64,000 bases of DNA from Paenisporosarcina sp. OV554 (GCF_003058165.1 NZ_QBUC01000001.1:1-64000); one strand, 5' to 3'. Shown: positions 43,541 to 54,133, numbered from the stretch's first letter. Made by a program: numbers and translations. The notes: generated from the sequence alone by a model not told the origin.

Positions 43541-44422
43541 TTAGGAAAGATTCTGAAGTTGTTTATAAATCTCTCGTTTTTTGTCTAAATTTTTAAATAC
43601 AGCGATCAATAATGTTGAACTACGATTTGCTTGTTTAAAGTCTTGTGAAAAATCCACCAAGTTTTTTGAAAGTAGCAAATCTGATTGCTTAATAAACTCA
43701 TCAACAGTAGATTCAATAAATGTTTCAACTTTTGAAAGTTTTTTCGAAACAATAGATGATTTGAGTTTTGATAATAATATAAAGCCATCAAATGCAATTA
43801 TTTGTGATTTAAAATAGGTTATCGCTTGAAGCTTAGTATTATTCTCATTCGTGATGTCAATCACACAGTTAATAAATTCGGGAGGTACGGGACAATTAAT
43901 TTCATATTGTCTGACCACTTGTGGTTGGTGTTGTGATTTCGTTAATGCATCTGCAAGTAAATGAGCCGTTGCAGTATGATCAGTATGTGCATCAATAAAA
44001 CTTGTTGTATAAACGATATCTGGTTTTAGCTCTTCTAATACTTTTATAAAGTCTTCTGAAGACTTTATTTGATTCACTTGGCCATCTGGATAATCAAGAA
44101 AAGTAAGTGATGAAATACCAAGTATAGGTTGAATCAATTTTAATTCTTGTTTTCGAATCTCAGATAAATTATTCACATGGCGATTACTTTTCCCGCCGTC
44201 CGTCACATTGACAACATGAACTTTAGTTTGTTGATCCGTGTACTTTTTTATAGTGCCACCAAGTCCAATTGTTTCATCATCAACATGTGGTGCAAAGACG
44301 ACAACATTTTGTTTATGTTCAAGTTGCGTAATAGGCAGATTTCCTGAATAAAAGCGTTTTAAAATAATTTTGGTTAAAGGAATTGCCAGCGGATTTATTG
44401 CTTTGATGAGTAGTTGTTTCAC
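43541..44422 (-). CDS. PIG-L/LmbE-family sugar N-deacetylase
   Basis: Protein of 293 residues. The metal site motif is PHVDDE (residues about 45-50; usually PHPDDE), with the second ligand block DAHTDH. Family members remove N-acetyl groups from GlcNAc-containing intermediates, using zinc. It overlaps the flippase gene by 4 bp. In this operon it probably deacetylates a lipid-linked sugar before or after export. The C-terminal third lacks recognisable motifs. Confidence 0.82.
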   Translation of the reverse strand: MKQLLIKAINPLAIPLTKIILKRFYSGNLPITQLEHKQNVVVFAPHVDDETIGLGGTIKKYTDQQTKVHVVNVTDGGKSNRHVNNLSEIRKQELKLIQPILGISSLTFLDYPDGQVNQIKSSEDFIKVLEELKPDIVYTTSFIDAHTDHTATAHLLADALTKSQHQPQVVRQYEINCPVPPEFINCVIDITNENNTKLQAITYFKSQIIAFDGFILLSKLKSSIVSKKLSKVETFIESTVDEFIKQSDLLLSKNLVDFSQDFKQANRSSTLLIAVFKNLDKKREIYKQLQNLS

Positions 44423-45942
44423 TTCGCTTGCACACTCCTTTTTGTAAATCGTTTAACTACATCAGAAAACACATCAATTTTAAGAATGAAGCTAGATGTT
44501 AAGTATACGATTGCTCCAATTATACTTGTAATCATGATGTTAATAATAGGATTCAATTCCTTTAAAAAAGTTCCTGCAAACAGAACAATTGCAATCATAA
44601 TGCCTAAAGCAAGCAGTATTTTTCCTGTACTCTTCATTAGATAAGGCCAGTTCAGAAGGTTTTCAGTTTTTTGATAGACAATGATATTTAATACGAAATA
44701 AACGACGGCCATGACTGACGAAGCTAATGGTATGCCTATATAAGATTCTAACAAGTATATGAATAGGAAGTTAAGACCAATATTTAGAAATACTGAAAAA
44801 ATACTAATACGTAAAATAATATGCCCATTCTGCTTTGCGTAGAAAGCTTTATTAATCGTATTTTGTAAACTGAAAAATAACACAGAACCAACATAATAAT
44901 AAGCGACAGTTGCCGTGGCTGTCGTCGCCCCCGCTGTAAATGCTCCACGTTGATAAATAACTTCAATTAATTCTTTCATCAAAATCATCATTCCCGCAAT
45001 TGCAGGAAGTAATAAAAAAAGCGTGAGGATTAGTCCTTTTTCTACACTACGGTTAAATTGATGTTCATCATTATTAGCTACTGCTTTCGAAAGAACGGGG
45101 AAAATAATCGTTCCGATTGTGACACCGATTATCGCTTGTGGAAAATGTACAATGTTTTTAGCGTAATTTATATAAGAAACCGCTTGTTCTGCAAAATGTC
45201 CTGCAAAGATTGTATCAATAATAAGGTTTACTTGACCGACCATTACTGTAATGGCAACTGGAATAAATACTAGAACAAATGGCTTAATCTCATTCTTGTC
45301 GAGTTTACCAATAATGGTATGAGATTTCTTAGGAATAAAGAATAATTTTTTCATTATGAATGAGAGAATTGCACCAACTAAATAGCCATAAGCAAAAGCA
45401 TAAACGCCAAGTTGATCTGAAAATAATAAGGCTGATAAGATGGACGAAGTTATCACAATGGTTTGTGAGAAAACTGAAATAGAATAGCGACTTTCAGCAT
45501 CCAAATAAGCCTCATATACTGAATTCATCGCAGCGAATGTTATGGACACAAAAAAGATAGTCGCTACGGTAATTGTCAATCGGATCGTATCTATATTAAA
45601 GTCAGGATACATAAGAGGCAATATTATTGGTGAAAGCGTAATACCAATGATTGTAACCGCTATGCCAAATAGTGTAGTAACTCTAAGTACTTGTGAAAAA
45701 TGGTGTTGGGAATTATCATTTTTTGCTGCCAAAATGTAACTCGGTACAAAACTATTTTTCATTCCTGTTGTAAAAAACAAAATAAAGATGTTTGGCAATA
45801 TAAATGCTACTAAATATGCACTTGCTTCACTAGAATCTCCAAAATAATAGGCCAAAACCATATCTCGTAATAGCCCTGAAAATTTTAAAATGAGGGTTGC
45901 TATAATAAGTAATAAACCAGAAATGGTTAGATTTTTCTTCAT
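44419..45942 (-). CDS. MurJ/MviN-family lipid-linked glycan flippase
   Basis: Polytopic protein of 507 residues with about fourteen membrane segments. MOP-superfamily features: SGLLRDMVLAYYFGDS near the N-terminus, ANNDEHQFNRSVEKGL and YQRGAFTAGATTATATVAYY, which are typical of MurJ. As it heads a glycan operon with a polymerase and a deacetylase, it probably exports a dedicated lipid-linked oligosaccharide rather than lipid II, although MurJ function is possible. The ATG at 45942 has GGAG 8 nt upstream; the GTG at 45951 overlaps that site. Confidence 0.82.
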   Translation of the reverse strand: MKKNLTISGLLLIIATLILKFSGLLRDMVLAYYFGDSSEASAYLVAFILPNIFILFFTTGMKNSFVPSYILAAKNDNSQHHFSQVLRVTTLFGIAVTIIGITLSPIILPLMYPDFNIDTIRLTITVATIFFVSITFAAMNSVYEAYLDAESRYSISVFSQTIVITSSILSALLFSDQLGVYAFAYGYLVGAILSFIMKKLFFIPKKSHTIIGKLDKNEIKPFVLVFIPVAITVMVGQVNLIIDTIFAGHFAEQAVSYINYAKNIVHFPQAIIGVTIGTIIFPVLSKAVANNDEHQFNRSVEKGLILTLFLLLPAIAGMMILMKELIEVIYQRGAFTAGATTATATVAYYYVGSVLFFSLQNTINKAFYAKQNGHIILRISIFSVFLNIGLNFLFIYLLESYIGIPLASSVMAVVYFVLNIIVYQKTENLLNWPYLMKSTGKILLALGIMIAIVLFAGTFLKELNPIINIMITSIIGAIVYLTSSFILKIDVFSDVVKRFTKRSVQAK

Positions 45943-46085
45943 TAAATTCACTCCGAACGAGATACAATTTTCCTACAAGACACCAATGATGATTTTAACA
46001 GACTCCACTCTTAAACACTATTATAATAACGTTACACATAGATTAAATTCGAATTCTAAATATATGAAATTATCTAAAATATATA

Positions 46086-46115
46086 TTGACCACGATAAGG
46101 CGTGTTTGGTATGAT
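46086..46115 (+). promoter_or_regulatory. predicted SigA promoter of the subtilase gene
   Basis: TTGACC (46086-46091), 18-bp spacer, TATGAT (46110-46115), about 80 bp before the start codon. Confidence 0.55.
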
Positions 46116-46197
46116 TTGACATGGAGAGAGATTTAAACTGAATAAATAGTCTTTTAGTTTCTCTACTGTTTATAGGTAATTTAAGGGAGGAATAAGT

Positions 46198-49100
46198 TTG
46201 ACAACTGGTTCAAAAGCATGGAAAAAATATCTATCAACATTCTTAGCGACAGGCCTAGTACTTAGTAACGCATCTTTTATCTCAGCACAGACTACTTCAA
46301 AAGCTTCAAGTACTAATCTTGAAAAAGATGCAAAAGTCCTAAATGTTTTATCGAATGAAAAAGCAAAGCTTGTGAAACAACTTGCTGAGAAAAAGTTCGA
46401 AAAGAAAGATTTGAAAGCTAATCTTAAAGAAAATGATCAAGTTCGCGTTATTGTTGAAGTTGAGGGCTCTTCTGCCGTTGAAGTGGCGACTGGTAAAGGC
46501 TTACTTTATAAAGAATTATCTTCTACTGAAAAAACTACCATTAATTCCACTCTAAAAAAGACTCATAAATCATTGAAAAATACAATTTCTTCTCAAGGAA
46601 TTGATTTCGATGCACAATTTGACTATACAACTACTTTCAACGGCTTTAGCGGACAAGTTCGTTTTGCTGACGTCAAGAAGATTGAAAGTTTACCAAACGT
46701 AAAAAAAGTTTATTTAGCTAATGAATACGAAAGACCACAAGTTACGCCAGACATGACTACTAGTCACGACTTTATTCAATCTTACCAAACATGGGCAGAT
46801 GCTAAGTTTAAAGGCGAAGGAATGATCGTTGCAGTAATCGATTCTGGTATCGACCCTGGCCATAAAGATTTCGTTTTATCAGATGCAAAAACGGGAGAAC
46901 TGACATCTGCAGAAGTAGCAGCATCAGGTTTAACAGGAAAATACTACACTCCTAAAGTTCCGTTTGCGTATAACTATTATGATCAAAATGATACGATTAA
47001 GGATCTTGGTCCTGATGCATCAATGCACGGTATGCATGTAGCTGGAACAGTTGGAGCGAACGGTGATACGACAAACGGTGGTATCAAAGGGGTTGCACCA
47101 GAATCTCAACTACTAGGCATGAAAGTTTTCAGTAATGACCCGAATTTCCCATCAACATTCTCTGATATTTACTTAGCAGCTATTGATGATGCAGTTAAAT
47201 TAGGTGCAGATGTATTGAACATGAGTTTAGGTTCAACTGCTTCTTTCTATGAAGAAGACAGTGCAGAAGATTTAGCAATTTCTAAAGCGGTTGAGAATGG
47301 AATTGTAGCATCAGTATCAGCTGGAAACTCAGGTACTATCGGTTACGGGTATGACAATCCATATTATCAAAATCCGGACTATGGTTTAGTAGGATCACCT
47401 GGATTAAACAAAGACACAGTCCAAGTTGCTGCAACAGGAAACTTGATTTATGAATTCACACACACATTATCGGGTGAAGGTTCATCGGTTACGGGTTATG
47501 GTGTAGATGATTGGTCTAAACTTGGTACAGTAGAAGTTGTAAGTCTGAAACAGTTAACTGGAAATCCGGCAGCATTAGGAGCTAAATCAGACTACGAAGG
47601 AATCGACGTTAAAGGGAAAGTAGTCCTTGTTGAACGTGGTTCATTAACATTTGTCGATAAAACGATTAATGCAGCAGCAGCTGGTGCGAAGGGAATTATT
47701 GTTTATAACTCATCTTCTCCTGTGTTCTTCAAAGATCAAGGTGGCTGGGATATTCCATTCATGAAGTCGACACGTGCTGAAGGCTTGGCTCTAGAAGAAG
47801 CCCTTAAAGTGGATGGTTCTCTAACTTTAGGAGTTAAACAAGATGGTAAAATTGAAAATCCAGAAGTAGGACGTTCAACTGACTTTACTTCTTGGGGAGT
47901 AACTCCGGATCTAGAATTCAAACCTGAACTTTCAGCTCCAGGTGGAAATATTTACTCTACTGTAAATGACAATAAATATACTGTAATGAGCGGAACATCT
48001 ATGGCAGCACCACACGTTGCGGGTGGAGCAGCATTAATTCAACAATACCTTAAAGGTGATACGCGGTTTGATGATTACACAGCTGATCAACGTACACGTT
48101 TAGCTAAAAAATTATTAATGAACACTGCAGATATTACATTAGGATTAGATGGCAGTGAAATTTCTCCGCGACGTCAAGGCGCAGGTATGATGCAATTGTA
48201 TGCGGCTGTAAACACACCGGTCGTTGTGACTGATAAAACTACTGGAGAAGCAAAAGTAAACGTTAAAGACTTCCAATCAAAAACATTCTCAATGATTGTT
48301 ACAGCTGAAAACTTAACAGATAAAGCTGTTGAGTATGATGTAGATACTTCAGTGCTTGCAGATAGATTTGCAGAAGATGGAGAAATCGTATACAACCAAT
48401 TACAATCAGGTAAGTTAAAAGATGTGAAAGTATCTGCACCTAAAACAGTTAAAGTTCCTGCAAATGGAAAAGTAGATGTTAAGGTTACTATTGACTTAAC
48501 GGATGCAAAAGTTCCTGGACTTAATAATGAAGGTGAAGACATTTTCAAATCAATCGAACAAGATGTATTCGTTGAAGGCTTCTTGAAGTTAAATAGTAAA
48601 GATGTCACAAACCCAGATCTAGTTGTTCCTTATATCGGCTTCTATGGTGAATGGGATCGTCCTGCTATCGTTGATGATTTTAAAGGTAATGATAAGTTCT
48701 ATCAATCCCTATTTGATTTAAACAAATTCTCTAATATGCTAACTGACGGTGGAGAATATTTCCAAGATACAATTGAAGTTGATGGGGAGCAAGTGTATGT
48801 AATGTCTCCAAATAACGACGGACTAATGGAAGATGTTCTTGCATTGCCATCTTTACTTCGTAATGCTAAAGAATTTGAAACAAATGTATTAGATAGTACT
48901 GGAAGCAAGCAATTACGTTCAGTAAATAAAGAACAAGATGTTCGTAAAAACTTCTATAATAGTGGAAAAGGTAGCTGGTACAGTTACAATGAATCTCGTA
49001 TTTGGGATGGTAAAGTTAAAAATGCTAAAGTTGAAGATGGTTTATACCAATATGAGCTTAAAGCTAAAGTAGATTATGAAGATGCACACTGGCAGTCAAC

Positions 49101-50844
49101 TAAACTACCAGTTTACGTAGATACAGTTGCTCCAACTGCAAAAGTATCATTTAACGCGGAAACAAATGTTGCTGATTTCAAATTTATGGATGAAGGCGTT
49201 GGAACTAAATTCTACGCACTTTACATTAATGGAAAAGATGTAACTGGAAAGACTTATTTGGCTGCTTCTAAAACACAAGTTAATTTAGGTGATTATGGAT
49301 TTGCAGCGAAAGATGTAACATCTATTGAAGTACTGCCTATCGATCACGGATACAATGTAGGCTATGCAGGTAACGTAATTGGTGATGAGTCATTCCCAGT
49401 TATTTTATTAGGCGAAAGTACACCTACTCCGTTCGGACTTTACAATACTAAAAATGTTCGAGTAAGCGGTACGGTAGAGGAAGAAGCTCTAGACAAGTTA
49501 ACAGTTGACGGCAAAGATGTTGCGTTTACATTTGACGCAGTTAAAAAAGTTTACAAATTCGATACAACTGCAACCTTTACTAGTGAAGGATTCAAAAATA
49601 TTAAGATCAAAGCTGTAGATGTAAATGGTAATGAGTTTGAAATAGCTCGTCCGGTCTATATTGACTTAACGGTTCCTACTGTTGGTCACGATGCACCGAC
49701 TGTTGTGAATAATGATGTGTCGAAATTAGATTTCAACTTATTTGTTAAAGATAACTTTAACGCTGTTAAAGTAACTGTTGATGGAGATGTTGCATTCAAC
49801 CGTGGTTTCATCGATGAAGCAAAAATCTCGCAACCTACGGATGAAAAAGTAGCCGTTTCAGTTGATTTAGCTCCAGGTGTAAATTCTTTCAATGTAGTTG
49901 TTGAAGATGCTGCTGGAAACAAAGTAGAGAAAGAAGTAAAAGTTGAACGCATTGCATCAGAATTACGTGCTGATCGTATTTCTGGAAAAGATCGTTATGA
50001 AACAGCTGTAAAAGTTAGTCAACAAGGATGGGAATCAGCTGAAACAGTTGTTCTAGCTCGTGGAGATCAATATGCGGATGCATTAGCAGGTGTTCCATTA
50101 GCTCACTTGTATGGCGGTCCATTGTTACTTTCTAAAACTAGTTCTTTACCAGCATCAACATATGACGAAATCAAACGTTTAGGTGCTAAGCAAGTATATG
50201 TGCTTGGTGGAGAAACCGCGATTTCGAAAGAAGTTTTAGCAAAACTTACTCAATCTGGAATTAAAGTAGAGCGTATTTCAGGTAAAGACCGTTATGAAAC
50301 AGCAGCGAAAATTGCTAGCAAGTTTGGTAAATATGATACTGCTGTAATTGCAAGTGGATCAAACTTCCCGGATGCATTATCAGTTTCAAGCTATGCAGCT
50401 GAGCAAGGTATGCCAATTCTATTAACTCGTGATAAAACTTTACCGGCTGTTACAAAAGATGCATTAGTAAAAGCTGGGGTTGATCAGACATACGTTATCG
50501 GTGGGAAAGTAGCAGTGAACGATAGTGTATTAAAAGCTGTGCCAAATGGTCACCGTATTTCTGGTTCTAACCGATATGAAACGTCAGTTGCTATTTCTAA
50601 GTTCTTTGCAGATGAAACGAAGAGCGTATATGTCTCAACTGGTGTAAACTTTGCTGATGCTTTAGCTGGTGGAGTTTTAGCAGCTAAAGAAGGAAGTGGC
50701 GTTTATATCGTTGGTAAAAATGTAACTCCTGAACTTGGTGAACATTTACAAAAACTAGGAGTTGAGTACGTAGATGTATTGGGTGGTAAAGTAGCGGTAC
50801 CTGATAGCATCTTGGCAGAACTTGATAAATATTTAGGTAACTAA
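46198..50844 (+). CDS. wall-bound Vpr-like subtilase with three CWB2 repeats
   Basis: Secreted protein of 1548 residues. Signal peptide (1-30), inhibitor I9 propeptide (about 75-180), S8 catalytic domain split by a PA domain (about 455-540): Asp215 in VIDSGID, His277 in MHGMHVAGT and Ser601 in SGTSMAAPHV are all present. The long middle (about 680-1250) is built of beta-sandwich modules of Fn3-like type seen in lactocepin/Vpr relatives. Three CWB2 repeats start at Arg1260, Arg1359 and Arg1453. Start is TTG with AAGGGAGG upstream. It is probably an active protease displayed on the wall. Confidence 0.92.
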   Translation: MTTGSKAWKKYLSTFLATGLVLSNASFISAQTTSKASSTNLEKDAKVLNVLSNEKAKLVKQLAEKKFEKKDLKANLKENDQVRVIVEVEGSSAVEVATGKGLLYKELSSTEKTTINSTLKKTHKSLKNTISSQGIDFDAQFDYTTTFNGFSGQVRFADVKKIESLPNVKKVYLANEYERPQVTPDMTTSHDFIQSYQTWADAKFKGEGMIVAVIDSGIDPGHKDFVLSDAKTGELTSAEVAASGLTGKYYTPKVPFAYNYYDQNDTIKDLGPDASMHGMHVAGTVGANGDTTNGGIKGVAPESQLLGMKVFSNDPNFPSTFSDIYLAAIDDAVKLGADVLNMSLGSTASFYEEDSAEDLAISKAVENGIVASVSAGNSGTIGYGYDNPYYQNPDYGLVGSPGLNKDTVQVAATGNLIYEFTHTLSGEGSSVTGYGVDDWSKLGTVEVVSLKQLTGNPAALGAKSDYEGIDVKGKVVLVERGSLTFVDKTINAAAAGAKGIIVYNSSSPVFFKDQGGWDIPFMKSTRAEGLALEEALKVDGSLTLGVKQDGKIENPEVGRSTDFTSWGVTPDLEFKPELSAPGGNIYSTVNDNKYTVMSGTSMAAPHVAGGAALIQQYLKGDTRFDDYTADQRTRLAKKLLMNTADITLGLDGSEISPRRQGAGMMQLYAAVNTPVVVTDKTTGEAKVNVKDFQSKTFSMIVTAENLTDKAVEYDVDTSVLADRFAEDGEIVYNQLQSGKLKDVKVSAPKTVKVPANGKVDVKVTIDLTDAKVPGLNNEGEDIFKSIEQDVFVEGFLKLNSKDVTNPDLVVPYIGFYGEWDRPAIVDDFKGNDKFYQSLFDLNKFSNMLTDGGEYFQDTIEVDGEQVYVMSPNNDGLMEDVLALPSLLRNAKEFETNVLDSTGSKQLRSVNKEQDVRKNFYNSGKGSWYSYNESRIWDGKVKNAKVEDGLYQYELKAKVDYEDAHWQSTKLPVYVDTVAPTAKVSFNAETNVADFKFMDEGVGTKFYALYINGKDVTGKTYLAASKTQVNLGDYGFAAKDVTSIEVLPIDHGYNVGYAGNVIGDESFPVILLGESTPTPFGLYNTKNVRVSGTVEEEALDKLTVDGKDVAFTFDAVKKVYKFDTTATFTSEGFKNIKIKAVDVNGNEFEIARPVYIDLTVPTVGHDAPTVVNNDVSKLDFNLFVKDNFNAVKVTVDGDVAFNRGFIDEAKISQPTDEKVAVSVDLAPGVNSFNVVVEDAAGNKVEKEVKVERIASELRADRISGKDRYETAVKVSQQGWESAETVVLARGDQYADALAGVPLAHLYGGPLLLSKTSSLPASTYDEIKRLGAKQVYVLGGETAISKEVLAKLTQSGIKVERISGKDRYETAAKIASKFGKYDTAVIASGSNFPDALSVSSYAAEQGMPILLTRDKTLPAVTKDALVKAGVDQTYVIGGKVAVNDSVLKAVPNGHRISGSNRYETSVAISKFFADETKSVYVSTGVNFADALAGGVLAAKEGSGVYIVGKNVTPELGEHLQKLGVEYVDVLGGKVAVPDSILAELDKYLGN

Positions 50845-50851
50845 TAGTGTA

Positions 50852-50886
50852 AACTCCACATTCAGCGATGAATGTGGAGTTTTTTT
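50852..50886 (+). terminator. terminator of the subtilase gene
   Basis: A 13-bp stem AACTCCACATTCA/TGAATGTGGAGTT, loop GCGA, then T-run. Confidence 0.92.
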
Positions 50887-50890
50887 GCAC

Positions 50891-50917
50891 AAAAAAACCA
50901 GCCGGTTATGGCTGGTT
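50891..50917 (-). terminator. terminator of the LCP gene
   Basis: An 8-bp stem AACCAGCC/GGCTGGTT followed on the minus strand by seven T. It lies back to back with the subtilase terminator. Confidence 0.85.
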
Positions 50918-52009
50918 ACTAGTGTCTTGTTGATAAGAGCCCTGACTCAGATTTCCATCTGAGTCTGAAGAATCAGATGAAGCATCATCTCCAGAAGTGA
51001 ATTCAGTTGCATTATGTTCATAGTCTAAATGGGCTTGCATTTTCGCTTTAATTTCTAAAAGGTTTGGTTCATCGAGTTGGTAGTAATAAACACCTGTGCT
51101 CATGTCGTCAACACCCAGCAAGTTCAGTTTTTCTATTGATGGCATACCATTTTTACCGTATTCAAACATCGATTTCATTTCTGTAAAGGTCATGTTGGTT
51201 TTCATATTATCTCCAACGGCATCAATTAAATCCCCGTATTTTGTAAAGGATGAAGCTGAAACTGTTTTTTTCATAACTGCTTCTAAGATTGCTTGTTGAC
51301 GTTTCCCTCGTTCAATATCATTATCTTGTTTACGTGTTCGAGCAAGAGCTAAAGCTTCAGACCCGTTTAATGATTGATAACCGGGTTCAAGATTAATTGT
51401 TCTTTTATCTTCGGAATCAAGTTCCGTTAAAGGATAAGGAACATCGGCTTCAATACCTCCAAGTGAATCGACGATATCAATAAAAGCATCAAAGTTCATT
51501 TTCACATAGTAATCAATCGGTATATCAAGTAGTTTTTCTACGGTTTCCAATGTGGCTTCCGTTTGACCATAAGCATAGGCGTGAGTAATTTTATCTTTGT
51601 ATCCGACTTCAGGAATATAAACATAAGAATCTCTAGGTATGCTTAACATTTTTATAGATTTACTTTCATTATTTAATGTAGCAACTATCAAGGCATCTGA
51701 TCGAGTATTCGATCCTTGGTTACGTTCTGAACTATCATCAACACCCATGAATAAAATGGAGATATTGTCTTCCAAAGGTTCAACTTTTTCTTCGCGAAGA
51801 CTGGATTTCTCTCTTTCTATACTTTCTAAAGAGCGATCAGCAGCACTTTCTGCTTTTTTCATTAAGAATATACCATAAGCAGTGACAGTGATAAGAATAG
51901 ACGCTATGAGCAAGAGTGATATTTTTAAAATTAAGGATTTATTTTTTGATTTCTTTTTTACAGTATTTGTCGAATAATCTCTAGTTGATCTAAATTGTTT
52001 TCGATTCAT
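50906..52009 (-). CDS. LytR-CpsA-Psr (LCP) family glycopolymer ligase
   Basis: Protein of 367 residues with a cytosolic basic N-terminus, one membrane segment (about 27-49) and an extracytoplasmic LCP domain (about 80-330): RSDALIVATLN, KMLSIPRDSYV with the conserved Arg, GGIEADVP and the ALALARTRKQDNDIERGKRQQ block with pyrophosphate-binding Arg residues. LCP enzymes attach teichoic acids or other lipid-linked polymers to peptidoglycan. The C-terminal tail is Ser/Asp-rich and low-complexity. AAGGAG precedes the ATG. It could act on the products of the tag genes or of the flippase operon. Confidence 0.9.
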   Translation of the reverse strand: MNRKQFRSTRDYSTNTVKKKSKNKSLILKISLLLIASILITVTAYGIFLMKKAESAADRSLESIEREKSSLREEKVEPLEDNISILFMGVDDSSERNQGSNTRSDALIVATLNNESKSIKMLSIPRDSYVYIPEVGYKDKITHAYAYGQTEATLETVEKLLDIPIDYYVKMNFDAFIDIVDSLGGIEADVPYPLTELDSEDKRTINLEPGYQSLNGSEALALARTRKQDNDIERGKRQQAILEAVMKKTVSASSFTKYGDLIDAVGDNMKTNMTFTEMKSMFEYGKNGMPSIEKLNLLGVDDMSTGVYYYQLDEPNLLEIKAKMQAHLDYEHNATEFTSGDDASSDSSDSDGNLSQGSYQQDTSNQP

Positions 52010-52141
52010 TTTGATTCTCCTTTTAGCAGGAATTAGCCTACACTTTCATTCACTGAAGTATGAAAATGTATTTTCATAGAACTACAGCACTCCTCATTAT
52101 ACAATGCTTTTCCTAATCGTAAAAGGAAAAAAATATTACAT

Positions 52142-52774
52142 TCATATGTCAAATTCGAGAAAATCTAGTGTCTGGGGTACAATAATAGCTTGTCCATTCG
52201 TCATTTCTGCTATCCATGCATTAAAAGAATCTTCCATTGTAATGGGTACATATAGCAATAATTCGACAGCTTCTGCGTAATCAATATGATGAAGCGGATA
52301 TTGTGAACTCCTTACTTCGTTTTCAACTTTGCCTAACCACGTATAATCAATAGATACTTTTATTAAGTGATGAAGACGTCTTTCGACAATCTGCGCTGCC
52401 ATTATGCCCTCTGTGGTTGCTTTACCATAAGCTCGGATTAAACCACCACCACCTAATTTAATGCCACCGAAATATCTTGTTACGACTACAACTGTGTCTT
52501 TTAAGCCCTGTTTTTTTAATACTTCAAGCATTGGAAATCCAGCAGTTCCACTCGGTTCACCATCATCATTTGCTTTTTGAACGGAATCATGTTCGCCAAT
52601 TAGGTATGCGGAGCAATTATGATTGGCTGATTTATGTTTTAATTTTATTTCTTCAATAAAGGCTTGAGCTTGTTGTTCTGACTCTACGCGACTTATATAT
52701 GTAAGGAAGCGCGATTTTTGAATAATAATTTCAGATTCGCCGTACCCTTTTACTGTTAGGTAATCTTTTCTCAA
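52142..52774 (-). CDS. yvyE: YigZ/YvyE family protein
   Basis: Cytoplasmic protein of 210 residues of the YigZ/IMPACT family: KSRFLTYI, HNCSAYLIG, DDGEPSGTAGFPMLEVL and VVVTRYFGGIKLGGGGLIRAYGKAT are its hallmark blocks, and a small C-terminal ferredoxin-like domain follows (about 140-205). Its molecular role is not settled. Start is TTG at 52774 with AAGGAG 7 nt upstream. It is divergent from degS, the same arrangement as in B. subtilis. Confidence 0.9.
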   Translation of the reverse strand: MRKDYLTVKGYGESEIIIQKSRFLTYISRVESEQQAQAFIEEIKLKHKSANHNCSAYLIGEHDSVQKANDDGEPSGTAGFPMLEVLKKQGLKDTVVVVTRYFGGIKLGGGGLIRAYGKATTEGIMAAQIVERRLHHLIKVSIDYTWLGKVENEVRSSQYPLHHIDYAEAVELLLYVPITMEDSFNAWIAEMTNGQAIIVPQTLDFLEFDI

Positions 52775-52950
52775 AAAAACACTCCTTTTGAAATCTAGTT
52801 GTCATGCAATTTTAATATTTAATTGTGTATATAGTGATATAATTAATGCAGTCATTGCAGGAAAATTGGCATATATGGCGTATAAGTAATAAAGAGAGAA
52901 ACGAATGCAACGTCATTCATCAGAATGTTGCTCGAAAAGGAGAATACCTG

Positions 52951-54102
52951 ATGTCTGGGAAAAAGGTCGATATCAATTCACTTGATTATATTTTTAGTCA
53001 AATGGTTGAGACAATGAACCGTTCTAAAAATGATATCTTCATTATAAGCGAGCAAAATCGACAAAGCTTAATTCAAATGCAAAAAGAATTAGCGATTGTT
53101 CATTCGAAGTTAGAAGATGTCTTCACAGAAGGGAATTTGCTTATTGAAGAGACACGGTTATCTCGAAAACGTTTAGGAGATGTCTCTAAACATTTTAACA
53201 CGTTCACAGAAGAACAAGTTCGAGAAGCTTATGAACATGCTAACGATTTGCAAATTAAACTTTCGATTAATCGAACTGAAGATCGACAATTACAAGAGCG
53301 TCGAGATGATTTAGAACGTCGTTTAAATGATTTAAACGATGCGATTTTGCATGCGGACCAACTTGTTACGCAAGCAAATGTGGTAACTAACTATCTAACA
53401 TCCGATTTAAAAAATGTGGGGCAAGCTTTAGAAACAGCGAAGTTAAAACAAGACTTTAGTATGAAAATTATTGAAGCACAAGAAGAAGAACGCAAACGAT
53501 TGTCTCGGGAAATACATGATGGACCAGCGCAGATGATGGCTAATGTATTAGTCCGTTCAGATTTAATTGAACGAACATATCGAGAAAAGGGTGTTGATCA
53601 AGCACTTATTGAAATATCTAGTTTAAAATTAATGGTCCGTAATGCACTATCAGAAGTGCGACGAATTATTTACGATTTAAGACCAATGGCATTGGACGAT
53701 TTAGGATTAGTGCCTACCCTCAAAAAATACTTAATGACTATCGAAGAATATAATACGAGTTGCCAAATACACTTCCGTTCACATGGAAATCAGAGAAGAC
53801 TTTTATCCAACTTTGAAGTTGCTATCTTTCGTTTAATTCAAGAATCGGTAACGAATGCGACGAAACATGGTAAATCTCAAAACATTTGGGTAGACGTTGA
53901 ATGGTGTACTTCTATGGTAACGATTACTGTAAAAGATAATGGAACCGGATTTGATAAACGTTTAGTTCGAGATAAATCTTTTGGTATGATAGGAATGCAA
54001 GAACGTATTGATTTATTAAAGGGTGAGATGATTGTTAAATCCACTATTGGTAAAGGTACTTCTATGAAGTTTCAAATTCCTTTGATTGAGGAACAAAGAT
54101 AA
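52951..54102 (+). CDS. degS: two-component sensor kinase DegS
   Basis: Cytoplasmic histidine kinase of 383 residues that phosphorylates DegU. An N-terminal sensor and long coiled coil (about 40-170) precede the HisKA_3 region [18 protein letters not shown], with phosphoacceptor His189, and the HATPase domain, with VTNATKHGK (N box) and DNGTGFDK (G box). The ATG at 52951 has AAAGGAG 8 nt upstream and puts the His at the same residue number as in B. subtilis. The upstream ATG at 52846 would add 35 unrelated residues. degU follows 31 bp later. Confidence 0.95.
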   Translation: MSGKKVDINSLDYIFSQMVETMNRSKNDIFIISEQNRQSLIQMQKELAIVHSKLEDVFTEGNLLIEETRLSRKRLGDVSKHFNTFTEEQVREAYEHANDLQIKLSINRTEDRQLQERRDDLERRLNDLNDAILHADQLVTQANVVTNYLTSDLKNVGQALETAKLKQDFSMKIIEAQEEERKRLSREIHDGPAQMMANVLVRSDLIERTYREKGVDQALIEISSLKLMVRNALSEVRRIIYDLRPMALDDLGLVPTLKKYLMTIEEYNTSCQIHFRSHGNQRRLLSNFEVAIFRLIQESVTNATKHGKSQNIWVDVEWCTSMVTITVKDNGTGFDKRLVRDKSFGMIGMQERIDLLKGEMIVKSTIGKGTSMKFQIPLIEEQR

Positions 54103-54133
54103 GCTTGTCTTATATACTAGGAGGAAAATGACG

